This document shows positions 1 through 7,649 of a stretch of DNA of 33,971 bases, piece after piece. Positions within the stretch are counted from its first letter, which is position 1. Every line of letters begins with the position of its first letter. Below the pieces are notes generated by a model. It ran no database searches. It saw nothing but the letters and a program-made list of their open reading frames with translations, and had not been told where the DNA came from. The stretch comes from Nitrospira sp. (GTDB lineage Bacteria > Nitrospirota > Nitrospiria > Nitrospirales > Nitrospiraceae): NCBI GenBank assembly GCA_024998685.1, contig JACOEH010000052.1, positions 1 through 33,971 on the forward strand, in the 5' to 3' direction. A program made the translations under genes and the position numbers.

Positions 1-74
1 AGAACGACAGGAACCATCAGTCGGAGAGGACCGCCGCCTGAAACTTATTTACACATCTCTTGACGGTGGCTCAG

Positions 75-1781
75 TTAGAATGTGTTGGCCAGTCGCCCGG
101 CACGCAAACCTTGCGCAAGCTTGTAATAATGGTAGTGCATCGCACAGTTATAGAGGTAGTTCGTCATAAATCTCGGGCCGATACCTGCTGTCAATGCACG
201 CCACACCCGTCGAACATACTCAAGGCGCAACCCCTTCTCTTTCACATGGCTGAATAATCTGTACGCAAGCACGATGGCAATCACAGTATGCATTGCTTGG
301 TGCCTCACGCGCATCCATGGATGACGTATTTCATGTTGGTCAATGCCCAGTCGTCCATGGGTCAGATGGCCTTCGAGATTCAAGGCCTCGAGCCGTTCAA
401 AAAATGCCGTGGGGTCATAGATTTCGTGCATGACATTGATATAACCATTCCGAAGTTCGGCACGGCTCAGATTAAGGGGGATCACATTGGTGCCAAACTC
501 CGATTCATCGGCGGGATCGAGACGTCCTTCTTTAGTAAGTCGGTCGTGCAACGGTGTTTTGGGGATGGCGTTGAGCATCCCCACCATGGCATGGGGAATA
601 TGCGCGTCTGCTATAAACTGGCGCTGCGCCTGAAAAATTCCAGAATCATCATGGTCGAATCCCATGATCATACCGCACGTGACCTCAATGCCCGCCTGCT
701 GAATTCTTCTGATGCGCTCCAGCATGCTTCCCGCGTTGGGCCTGACATTCTGGTGTTTTTTCGTCTCCTTAAGTGCATCCTCATTGGGGGTTTCGATCCC
801 GATGAAGATGGCCTCGATATTAGCCTTGGCCATGAGCTGCATCAATTCGTCGTCTTCTGCAAGATCGAGCGTCGCTTCTGTAAAGAAGGTGAATGGGTAG
901 CCGTGGTGCTCTTGATACTGAATGACGTCTCGGAGCACGCTCTTGATAGCTTGTTTATTCCCGATGAGGTTGTCATCGACAATGAACACATGGTCCACGT
1001 TCACCCGGCGCAAGCTCTCCAGTTCCGCGAGAACTTGCGCGCTCGTCTTAAGTCGAGGGAGCCGCCCAAAGGTGACGATAATGTCACAAAATTCGCAGGT
1101 AAAGGGACATCCTCGAGAGATTTGAAGACTCGCGTAGAGGTATTTATCCATTTGTAACAGATCGAAGCGTGGCGTCGGCACGCGGGTCATATCTGATTTT
1201 GCCTGTTGCTCATAACGCCGATCCCACTGATGCTCCTGCCAGTCCATCAAAAAGGCAGGCCAGGTGGTTTCAGCCTCTCCCACAAAAATGACGTCGGCCA
1301 ACTCGCCGAAGTAGTCTTCTTGAACGGTAACCCAGGGGCCACCAACCACCGTAAAGCAACCGTGTTTCTTCAACTCGCGCAGAATCTCTTTCATACGTGC
1401 CCGCTGCACGCTCATCCCCGTCACGCCAACAATGTCCATACACGCTAGTGACTCATAGTCCAAAGACTCTACGTTTTCATCGATCAATGTCACCGTGTGC
1501 GGCTGCGGGGTCAGTGCAGCGAGCAACGGAAGTGCGGCGACCGGTGTGTTTGCGCGTTTCCCAACGATAGGCATCACATGATCGTGCCCCCAGAAGGATA
1601 TATTAAATCGCGGGTTAATCAGGGCAATGCGTGCCGTCCGCTCTTTATCTGCTTTCGGGCACAAAGGGGTTTCTCCATATGCCGTGTGGGCAGTCACGCC
1701 TTCCGCCTTCATCACGAGCTCTCGCATACGCACCAACTTTCTATATGTGTTGTGCACCGCCCCGCTTAGGTCTATCCGCAC
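75..1781 (-). CDS. B12-binding radical SAM protein (DUF4070 type, hopanoid-methylase-like)
   Basis: Predicted cobalamin-dependent radical SAM enzyme, likely a methylase or C-C bond-forming enzyme acting on a lipid-like substrate. Seen: an N-terminal cobalamin-binding Rossmann region (about residues 50-190), then the 4Fe-4S motif CPFTCEFC with Cys222, Cys226 and Cys229, a radical SAM barrel, and a C-terminal part resembling DUF4070. The stretch around the cluster (SRGCPF, EFCDI, FGRLPRLK) is the pattern of the family that includes hopanoid C-2 methylase HpnP, but many relatives have other substrates, so that name is not assigned. The annotated start is a GTG overlapping the stop of the upstream alpha-oxoamine synthase gene by 10 bp; ATGs at 1730 and 1712 are alternatives, the latter with a GAGAG upstream. 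The overlap indicates co-translation with the synthase. Substrate unknown. Confidence 0.85.
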   Translation of the reverse strand: MRIDLSGAVHNTYRKLVRMRELVMKAEGVTAHTAYGETPLCPKADKERTARIALINPRFNISFWGHDHVMPIVGKRANTPVAALPLLAALTPQPHTVTLIDENVESLDYESLACMDIVGVTGMSVQRARMKEILRELKKHGCFTVVGGPWVTVQEDYFGELADVIFVGEAETTWPAFLMDWQEHQWDRRYEQQAKSDMTRVPTPRFDLLQMDKYLYASLQISRGCPFTCEFCDIIVTFGRLPRLKTSAQVLAELESLRRVNVDHVFIVDDNLIGNKQAIKSVLRDVIQYQEHHGYPFTFFTEATLDLAEDDELMQLMAKANIEAIFIGIETPNEDALKETKKHQNVRPNAGSMLERIRRIQQAGIEVTCGMIMGFDHDDSGIFQAQRQFIADAHIPHAMVGMLNAIPKTPLHDRLTKEGRLDPADESEFGTNVIPLNLSRAELRNGYINVMHEIYDPTAFFERLEALNLEGHLTHGRLGIDQHEIRHPWMRVRHQAMHTVIAIVLAYRLFSHVKEKGLRLEYVRRVWRALTAGIGPRFMTNYLYNCAMHYHYYKLAQGLRAGRLANTF

Positions 1782-3052
1782 TTTAAGCGGGGCAGTACAG
1801 TTTTATGTCCTTGGCATAGAGTTTTGGAAGAATCGGCGAACACTCCACTTCGCTTGCCGATGATTCTCAAGTTCTTGCCTAATAGATGAAGCGTCTTGAG
1901 CACATATTCCAGATCTTCATCCGTGTGGGTCGCCATGTAGCTGGTACGTATTAACGCACCACCCTCTTGCACCGCAGGACGCACTACCGGGGTGGCAAAA
2001 ACACCCCGGTCATAAAGATTCTGAGCAAATTGAAATGCCGTATCATCGTTTCCAATAACGAGAGGAATGATGGGAGTACGACTATTCAATGTGTCATACC
2101 CCATTTGGCATAATTCCTGATTCATCCTATGGGTATTGTTCCAGAGACGAGCGTGCCGAGATGTATCTTCCTGCACGATCCTGAGACATTCCAAAGCTGT
2201 GGCCGCCGCTGCAGGAGGCATTGCAGCGCTGAAGATGAATGAGCGAGCTTTGTGCTTGATATAATGAATGACTTCCGCAGAGCCAGCGACATAACCTCCG
2301 ATCGAGGCAAACGATTTGGAAAAGGTTCCAATGACCAGGTCTGCTGCGCCCAGCATGTTGAAGTGAGACTCGGTGCCCTGGCCTTTTGGACCCAGGACTC
2401 CCAAAGCATGCGCGTCATCAATGTACAATCGACATTGGTGCTTTTTAGCCAACGCGACCGCTTCTGGAAGTTTGAAGATATCGCCGGACATGGAGAATAC
2501 GCCATCGGCGACAATTAATGCGCCCTGATATTTTTCGCGGGTACTGAACAGCAGACGTTCTAAATCCACCATATCGTTATGGCGAAATTTAATCGTATCG
2601 CTGATCGCCAACCGAGTGCTATCCATGATAGAGGCGTGGTTTTCACGGTCGCAATAAATGACATCTTTGCGGCCGACGAGGCAGGAAATACTTCCCATAT
2701 TGGCAGCAACCCCCGTCGAAAACACTACACAAGCCTCCCTGCCGAGAAAACTGGCAAGCTCTTGCTCAAGCTGTTCATGAAGAACGAGATTGCCGTTGAG
2801 AAAACGAGACCCTGTGCAGCCCGTTCCATAATGATCAATCGCGGATTTGGCTGCGGCAAGAACACGCGGGTGATGTGTGAGCCCCAAATAATTATTCGAT
2901 CCGATCATCACCCGACGTCGGCCATGGCTGATTACCCCAGATCCACATGTCGCCTCAATCGGTCTAAAAAATGGATACACCCCTGCAGCTTGAACACGTT
3001 TCGCATCTTTGAAAGTCTGACATTTGGCAAAAAGATCCGTCTCTCTATTCAT
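1772..3052 (-). CDS. Alpha-oxoamine synthase (serine palmitoyltransferase/BioF/Kbl family)
   Basis: PLP enzyme predicted to condense an amino acid with an acyl-thioester, releasing CO2 and giving an amino-ketone. Seen: 426 residues, family-typical SNNYLGL and GTGCTGSRFLNG near the N-terminus, DDAHALGVLG around the PLP aspartate, and GTFSKSFASIGGY holding the Schiff-base Lys246. The TFSKSF form is closer to serine palmitoyltransferase-like members than to the usual BioF (TFGK) or Kbl (TLGK) forms; this is a motif judgement only. An AGGA-type ribosome site lies just before the ATG. About 40 extra residues follow the usual C-terminus. It overlaps the downstream radical SAM gene, and an SDR lies upstream on the same strand, a set that would suit a long-chain base or other amino-lipid pathway. 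No bio genes are nearby, which argues against biotin synthesis. Confidence 0.88.
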   Translation of the reverse strand: MNRETDLFAKCQTFKDAKRVQAAGVYPFFRPIEATCGSGVISHGRRRVMIGSNNYLGLTHHPRVLAAAKSAIDHYGTGCTGSRFLNGNLVLHEQLEQELASFLGREACVVFSTGVAANMGSISCLVGRKDVIYCDRENHASIMDSTRLAISDTIKFRHNDMVDLERLLFSTREKYQGALIVADGVFSMSGDIFKLPEAVALAKKHQCRLYIDDAHALGVLGPKGQGTESHFNMLGAADLVIGTFSKSFASIGGYVAGSAEVIHYIKHKARSFIFSAAMPPAAAATALECLRIVQEDTSRHARLWNNTHRMNQELCQMGYDTLNSRTPIIPLVIGNDDTAFQFAQNLYDRGVFATPVVRPAVQEGGALIRTSYMATHTDEDLEYVLKTLHLLGKNLRIIGKRSGVFADSSKTLCQGHKTVLPRLKCG

Positions 3053-3716
3053 ATTGTTCCTGTCCTACACATACTACCTGGAGGCCAGATCAGGAGCGGA
3101 TCTTTGGTAAATCTGTGGGCAGTGTTCCGTTGAGACCTTCCACGGACTTCGGCATAACCTGAATTGATCAATTCCATTAATAGCTTTAACTATTAGTACA
3201 AACTATGCACAAAGGCGAGATTTGGTGAGGTCTAAGGGGCTGGTCATTCCGAATTATGATCAACGCAAACCACCCGTGGTTTCACGCTACCGGGCCACCG
3301 GTATCGACCATGGTTCACTCTTTCTGAGATGAGCAGTAAAAGAGAAGCACGTTTTGTTCCACGATCGAGATTTTCATCGCCCTACGCCAGGACAAATGTA
3401 AATCGATATTACTTTCTTAAGATGCCTAACATTACAACTGACAATCTGTGCGGATTCGGAATGAGAAGACAGTGCGAACTAGCACTTTCTGTTAGTGGCT
3501 TGGACGGAATACCTGATGGACGATCGTGTCTATGGAATAGTGATGGACTTGATGATGACCTTAAACAGGACGGTGTCAATCTGATCGCGCTGCACGAGGG
3601 AAACTGAAGATTCAAGATGCCGCTGCCTGGGCGATACGAACCTGTCCGACTCTTCATGGGGTTCTTTGTCTGTGGCACTGGAACCGACGCGTCTGATCCG
3701 ATGAGAGTATGCTGCG
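3053..3716. other. Intergenic region without a supported gene
   Basis: About 660 bp between the alpha-oxoamine synthase and the SDR gene. Short open frames exist on both strands but none has a recognisable motif, a convincing ribosome site or sensible composition. The part nearest the synthase is AT-rich and carries two inverted repeats (listed separately), so it probably holds the promoter of the synthase/radical SAM pair. The rest may be decayed sequence. Confidence 0.5.
3162..3195. promoter_or_regulatory. Paired inverted repeats upstream of the alpha-oxoamine synthase
   Basis: A perfect 12-bp palindrome AATTGATCAATT (3162-3173) is followed by TAATAG, six bases, then CTATTA (3178-3195), a second dyad. 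They lie about 110-145 bp upstream of the synthase start in AT-rich DNA. They could be operator sites, but no regulator is adjacent and chance occurrence in AT-rich sequence is possible. Confidence 0.25.
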
Positions 3717-4577
3717 TCATCCGTTGCTTTTCCTGCGCCTATCTTGAAGTGCCGAGGCAATACCGTAATGAGATGCGATGATTCGTCGAAACCAAAGATC
3801 GGGCAATAGGCGACGCGCGGGGACAGATATCCGTTCCCTCAAGTGACCGACGGTTTGCCACCCGATTGCCTTCTCATCGCAAATTATTTCCTCCACCATC
3901 TGAGCAACTGCGTCCGGATCCACTCCAGACTCCTCGTCAGCATTGTTTACAGCCATCGCGGCATCGGCCGAAGTCCGATATGGCTCGCTGGCAGCAACGG
4001 TCTGACGATTCTTAGTCATCTCTGTTCTTACACTGCCTGGCTGGACCGATATTATCCGAACCCCTTGCGGCTCAAGTTCATAGCGGAGCGCCTCGCAGAA
4101 TCCATTCAGCCCGAATTTGGTGGCAGAATAAAGAGCCTGATACGGCAGCGCAACTTCTCCCGCCAGCGAAGAAACGTGGATCAGACTGCTGGGAGCACTA
4201 TGACGAAGATAAGGTAATGCCGCGCGCGTCAGGTAAATAGCTCCAAGCAGATTCGTCTCCATCTGTGAGCGTACAAGTTCCAGAGGAGTATCCTCCAGCG
4301 ATCCTCCTACCGAGATACCTGCCGAATTGATAACCACGTCGAGTCGACTCATCCGACTGACCACTTCCTCCACTGTTTGCTGCACTGTATCAGCATCCGC
4401 GATGTCCATCCGAAAGTACTCGATGTTGCCGGAAGGTAGCACTGGGCCGGACTTCGCGTCAGGCGCGCCCGATCGGGACACTCCAATCACCTGGTGGCCT
4501 GCGGCCGCCAGTCGCAATGCGCACGCCCGGCCGATTCCTGATGACGCTCCCGTCACTAGAATACGCTTTTCCGTCAC
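3717..4577 (-). CDS. Short-chain dehydrogenase/reductase (SDR)
   Basis: NAD(P)-dependent oxidoreductase of the classical SDR family, 286 residues. Seen: cofactor loop TGASSGIG at residues 9-16, NSAG near residue 85, catalytic Ser in the VSSLAG segment, and Tyr150/Lys154 in YSATK, followed by the PG motif (VQPGSVRTEM). The start is placed at a GTG (4577-4575) because it forms a GTGA 4-bp overlap with the stop of the upstream small membrane protein gene and puts the cofactor motif at the usual distance; an in-frame ATG at 4637 would add 20 residues unlike the family. The best guess is reduction of a keto-lipid or keto-amine made by the alpha-oxoamine synthase downstream on the same strand, by analogy with 3-ketosphinganine reductases, but the two genes are about 660 bp apart and the substrate cannot be read from sequence. 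Confidence 0.85.
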   Translation of the reverse strand: MTEKRILVTGASSGIGRACALRLAAAGHQVIGVSRSGAPDAKSGPVLPSGNIEYFRMDIADADTVQQTVEEVVSRMSRLDVVINSAGISVGGSLEDTPLELVRSQMETNLLGAIYLTRAALPYLRHSAPSSLIHVSSLAGEVALPYQALYSATKFGLNGFCEALRYELEPQGVRIISVQPGSVRTEMTKNRQTVAASEPYRTSADAAMAVNNADEESGVDPDAVAQMVEEIICDEKAIGWQTVGHLRERISVPARRLLPDLWFRRIIASHYGIASALQDRRRKSNG

Positions 4578-4864
4578 TTCCCCCTCACAGAACCGTGGAT
4601 CATCACGACGAGGGTCCAGAGTCCAAACCAGATGCATCCGGCATGCACAACAACGTTAAGCCAAACTTGGGGCGAAGAGGCGTACTGACCGTGATGCCAG
4701 TTAAAGTGCACGTCCAGTAGACCTAAAAAAACTAGTCCGCCCGCCGCTGCGGAATTTGCCACGATCCCACGACTGTCCTCTTTCTTTAGACAGTAACTGG
4801 CAAATAGTAAGAGTCCCGCGAGCCAAACTAGGTCTGGGATTATGAAATTCGATTCACAATCCAA
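4574..4864 (-). CDS. Small integral membrane protein, unknown function
   Basis: A 96-residue protein with three hydrophobic segments (about residues 10-24, 36-53 and 66-90), so probably an inner-membrane protein. No known domain recognised. The middle loop has a polar HFNWHHG stretch that might bind a metal or quinone, which is speculation. Its TGA stop overlaps the GTG start of the SDR gene (GTGA), the classic sign of translational coupling, and this is the main reason to accept it as real. A role beside the SDR in a membrane-lipid pathway is possible. Confidence 0.6.
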   Translation of the reverse strand: MDCESNFIIPDLVWLAGLLLFASYCLKKEDSRGIVANSAAAGGLVFLGLLDVHFNWHHGQYASSPQVWLNVVVHAGCIWFGLWTLVVMIHGSVRGK

Positions 4865-5497
4865 GCCAACCTATGCCGGTTCATGTTTTCAGAGGCTTGG
4901 AATCCCGCCATCACACCAGTTGAGTTGATTGTCGCGAGGTAAATCTTGGTTGTCTCCGAGATATCAAAGGAAGTTTGCGCGAACGCTGGCTACCAGCAAA
5001 ACCTAAAGGAGCACCCATCTGACTCTTGTGAAAATTCTCATATATTATACACTTTCTGTCTTTTTCGGATTTGGATTTCCAACAGAATACACCAATTCGC
5101 CTCACTTAGAGTGGTCGGAGGCAAACCAAGGTTCTCCTTTTGGACCTCCCGATGATTAGGGAGAAAGCCCGGTTCCTGCCTTCAATTGCCTATCCAATCG
5201 TTGATGTCCGCGATTTATCGGAGCTTCAGCTGCGATCCATGACCAATCCCGAGGTCGGAAGGCGACGTCTGACATTACTTAGCCGCTGCTTTATCAACGC
5301 GTGCGTGTCTGATCGAAAGCTCCCACTTTAATCCGTGCTTCGCGAGAAGTGATGCCGCGCCCTCATTACCGATCCAATACGTGGGGACGTGTTACGACCA
5401 CCACGCGAGAGCTTCTGAACGCGGAACCTTTCATTGACGCCTCTGTTCTTGGTTGTGTATAACGAAAGCTCATCTTGGAATTTCGAATAAGGATCGT
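4865..5497. other. Intergenic region without a supported gene
   Basis: About 630 bp separating the minus-strand SDR block from the plus-strand polyamine block, so it should hold divergent promoters. Several 60-70 residue open frames occur (for example 5140-5331 plus) but none shows a motif or convincing start. The centre near 5035-5085 is AT-rich. I see no tRNA, hairpin terminator or repeat array here. Confidence 0.5.
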
Positions 5498-6604
5498 ATG
5501 TACCCACGCGAGTTTCGTGACGGTGCAAAAGACGGATTGGAAGCGCTCGAACCGCTTGATCCCGACAAGATCACCTCATTCAGCGATTTACTCGAAGCCA
5601 TGGGCAAGACTGCGTTCGGGGGACGGCATGTCGGCAAGGCGTTCGATGTACTCTGGGCGATGATCGAGGATCCTGACTGCCACGTCGTGATGACGTTGTC
5701 CGGTGCGATGACGATCGCCAAGATGGGGAAGATCATCACGAAGATGATCGATGAAGGCATGGTGCAATGTATCATCTCGACCGGGGCATTGATGGCTCAT
5801 GGTCTTAGCGAGTCGGTCGGCAAGACGCATTATCGACACGATCCTTCGATGAGCGACGAAGAGCTCTTTCGGAAAGGGTACAATCGCGTCTACGATACAC
5901 TCGAGATGGAAGCGAATTTGAATTATGTCGAGCATGTCGTCGCGCACACGTTGAAGCGTCTCAATCATGATCAGCCGCTTTCATCGGAAGTCCTCACGCG
6001 GGAATTGGGAAAGACGTTGGCGGAAGAATTAGACGGCGACGGAATCCTCAAAAGCGCTTACTTGAAAAAGGTGCCGGTCTATATCCCGGCTTTCACTGAT
6101 TCTGAAGTGGGGCTGGATATGGGAACTTGGGCGATGGCACGAGAGCTCGATCGAGCCCGCTCTCAGACAGGGCACGGGAGAGATCTGGATATTTTACGAA
6201 CGATCCATCTATCGTGTCCGCCATTCAATCCGTATCTCGATCTCAACAGCTATGCCGATCATGTCCTCTCCGCTAAACGACTTGGAATTTTCACGATCGG
6301 AGGAGGTGTCCCGCGCAACTGGGCGCAGCAGGTCGGCCCGTACATTGAAATCGGTAATCTTCGGTTGGGCCTGAACGTGAAGCCGCCTCGATTTCACTAT
6401 GGAGTGAGAGTTTGTCCCGAACCGGACTACTGGGGTGGACTCAGTGGCTGTACATATCAAGAAGGGCTTTCGTGGGGGAAATTTGTGACGCCAAAGGACG
6501 GTGGACGATTCGCCGAAGTGTTGAGCGATGCGACGGTCGTCTGGCCCTTGTTGATGATGGGGATTCTGGAAAAAAAGAAAGCCGGTGTGGTGCGTGGTTC
6601 ATGA
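5498..6604 (+). CDS. Deoxyhypusine synthase-like protein (possible homospermidine/spermidine synthase)
   Basis: Member of the deoxyhypusine synthase family, NAD-dependent enzymes that transfer an aminobutyl group from spermidine or a related amine. Seen: 368 residues, a Rossmann-like core with TLSGAMTIAKMG and ISTGALMAHGL, and the SWGK motif holding Lys328 in the position of the lysine that forms the enzyme-imine intermediate. Bacteria lack eIF5A, so protein hypusination is unlikely; some bacterial homologues act as homospermidine synthases, and the nearby arginine decarboxylase and agmatinase that would supply putrescine fit that role. The ATG at 5498 has AAGGA five bases upstream and was chosen over an in-frame TTG at 5453. 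Its stop overlaps the next gene in an ATGA junction. Family certain, reaction inferred. Confidence 0.9.
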   Translation: MYPREFRDGAKDGLEALEPLDPDKITSFSDLLEAMGKTAFGGRHVGKAFDVLWAMIEDPDCHVVMTLSGAMTIAKMGKIITKMIDEGMVQCIISTGALMAHGLSESVGKTHYRHDPSMSDEELFRKGYNRVYDTLEMEANLNYVEHVVAHTLKRLNHDQPLSSEVLTRELGKTLAEELDGDGILKSAYLKKVPVYIPAFTDSEVGLDMGTWAMARELDRARSQTGHGRDLDILRTIHLSCPPFNPYLDLNSYADHVLSAKRLGIFTIGGGVPRNWAQQVGPYIEIGNLRLGLNVKPPRFHYGVRVCPEPDYWGGLSGCTYQEGLSWGKFVTPKDGGRFAEVLSDATVVWPLLMMGILEKKKAGVVRGS

Positions 6605-7242
6605 AGTGGCTGATTGAGCAACGGTTGCTCCTGGGTTTTATTGGCGGCGCCCTCTTGTGGTCTTCTCACGCTTTTGCCGAAAACTCCCTCGAAGCTGATG
6701 TGCGGGTGCGAGGACAAGCCAACGCACCTCTGACCTTGATCGAGTACTCTGATTTCACATGCGGATATTGTTTGAAATTTTTCAAACGAACATGGCCACG
6801 GATTCAGGCTCGGTATGTCGATACAGGAAAAGTGCGGTTTGTTTACCGAGATTTTCCAAGAGGCGATCAAGGGCCCGGCTTAGACGCAGCGATGGCGGCA
6901 CGATGTGCCGGAGCGCAAGGCCATTATTGGGCGATGCATGATCGGTTGTTTTCTGAAGGCGGCCGGCTGGAAACGCAGGTGTATCTTCGACATGCTGCCG
7001 CCCTGAGTCTGGATCAAGCCGGGTTTGAACGGTGTATGAACGACGGGCGGTATACGAAGGCGATTTTCGAAGATCGTCGGGAAGCCAATCAGTGGGGCTT
7101 TCATGGAACACCGGGATTCATCCTTGTGCGAACGGCCGCCGAGCCGACGGAAAAAGAACCGGCCGTCGCGATCCCCGGAGCATTTCCCTTCGAGATGTTC
7201 GCAGAAGAAATCGATCGACTTCTGGCGAGCGACAAAAAATAG
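6601..7242 (+). CDS. DsbA-like periplasmic thiol:disulfide oxidoreductase
   Basis: Thioredoxin-fold protein exported to the periplasm and expected to make or reshuffle disulfides. Seen: a 213-residue product with an N-terminal signal peptide (hydrophobic LLLGFIGGALLW, likely cleavage after SHAFA), the redox motif CGYC (Cys54, Cys57) followed by a helix, and a cis-Pro loop in HGTPGFIL. This is the thioredoxin_4/DsbA-DsbG layout. The open frame extends upstream to 6412, but the ATG at 6601 is right because it gives the signal peptide and a 4-bp ATGA overlap with the deoxyhypusine-synthase-like gene. No DsbB partner is seen in the window. Its co-translation with a cytoplasmic polyamine enzyme is curious and may be only an operon accident. 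Confidence 0.88.
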   Translation: MKWLIEQRLLLGFIGGALLWSSHAFAENSLEADVRVRGQANAPLTLIEYSDFTCGYCLKFFKRTWPRIQARYVDTGKVRFVYRDFPRGDQGPGLDAAMAARCAGAQGHYWAMHDRLFSEGGRLETQVYLRHAAALSLDQAGFERCMNDGRYTKAIFEDRREANQWGFHGTPGFILVRTAAEPTEKEPAVAIPGAFPFEMFAEEIDRLLASDKK

Positions 7243-7341
7243 CTGAATTGCGCCGGAGAATCATGAATCGTTGCGCGTGATGTTGACATCGACACGCATA
7301 GTACGATAGTCCTCTTCGTCAATAAAGGTAAGGGTGTCCAT

Positions 7342-7614
7342 ATGGCTTCGATGCAATCGTTCTGGCCCGTTTCCCATCGCGATGACGACTTCTGGGTCTG
7401 TATGTCTTGCCTTACGGAAGTCTTCTACAGAAAAGTTCCGATGCCGGACTGTCCTTCTTGTCATGGTGTGTCGACCTACGAAGGATTTACTATGGAGGCG
7501 ATCCGCGATTGGGGCACGGAAGAACTGATTGCCAAGGCCGTCGCCGCACAGGAAACAGCCACGGCTGCTCAACCTGCCGCTGAAGTCACCGCGCCGGTTG
7601 AAGCGACTGACTAA
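7342..7614 (+). CDS. Small zinc-ribbon protein, unknown function
   Basis: A 90-residue protein with two CxxC knuckles (Cys20/Cys23 and Cys37/Cys40) separated by 13 residues, a typical treble-clef or zinc-ribbon layout, followed by an acidic, Ala/Pro-rich low-complexity tail. It probably binds one Zn(II) and could be an adaptor or nucleic-acid-binding protein, but no named family was recognised. Start is the ATG at 7342, with a purine-rich AAGGTAAGGG stretch upstream. It sits between the DsbA-like gene and the aldehyde dehydrogenase on the same strand with short gaps, so it is probably in the same operon. Confidence 0.7.
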   Translation: MASMQSFWPVSHRDDDFWVCMSCLTEVFYRKVPMPDCPSCHGVSTYEGFTMEAIRDWGTEELIAKAVAAQETATAAQPAAEVTAPVEATD

Positions 7615-7649
7615 TGCCAACCTTATTATAGACTCCGGCGAGTCTTCCC

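Noticed and set aside
288-1157. 289-residue plus-strand open frame
   Set aside because: Lies entirely antisense to the radical SAM gene, which has clear motifs; the plus frame has none.
3329-3760. Short open frames on both strands in the gap before the SDR gene
   Set aside because: No motif, no good start and conflicting frames; treated as intergenic.
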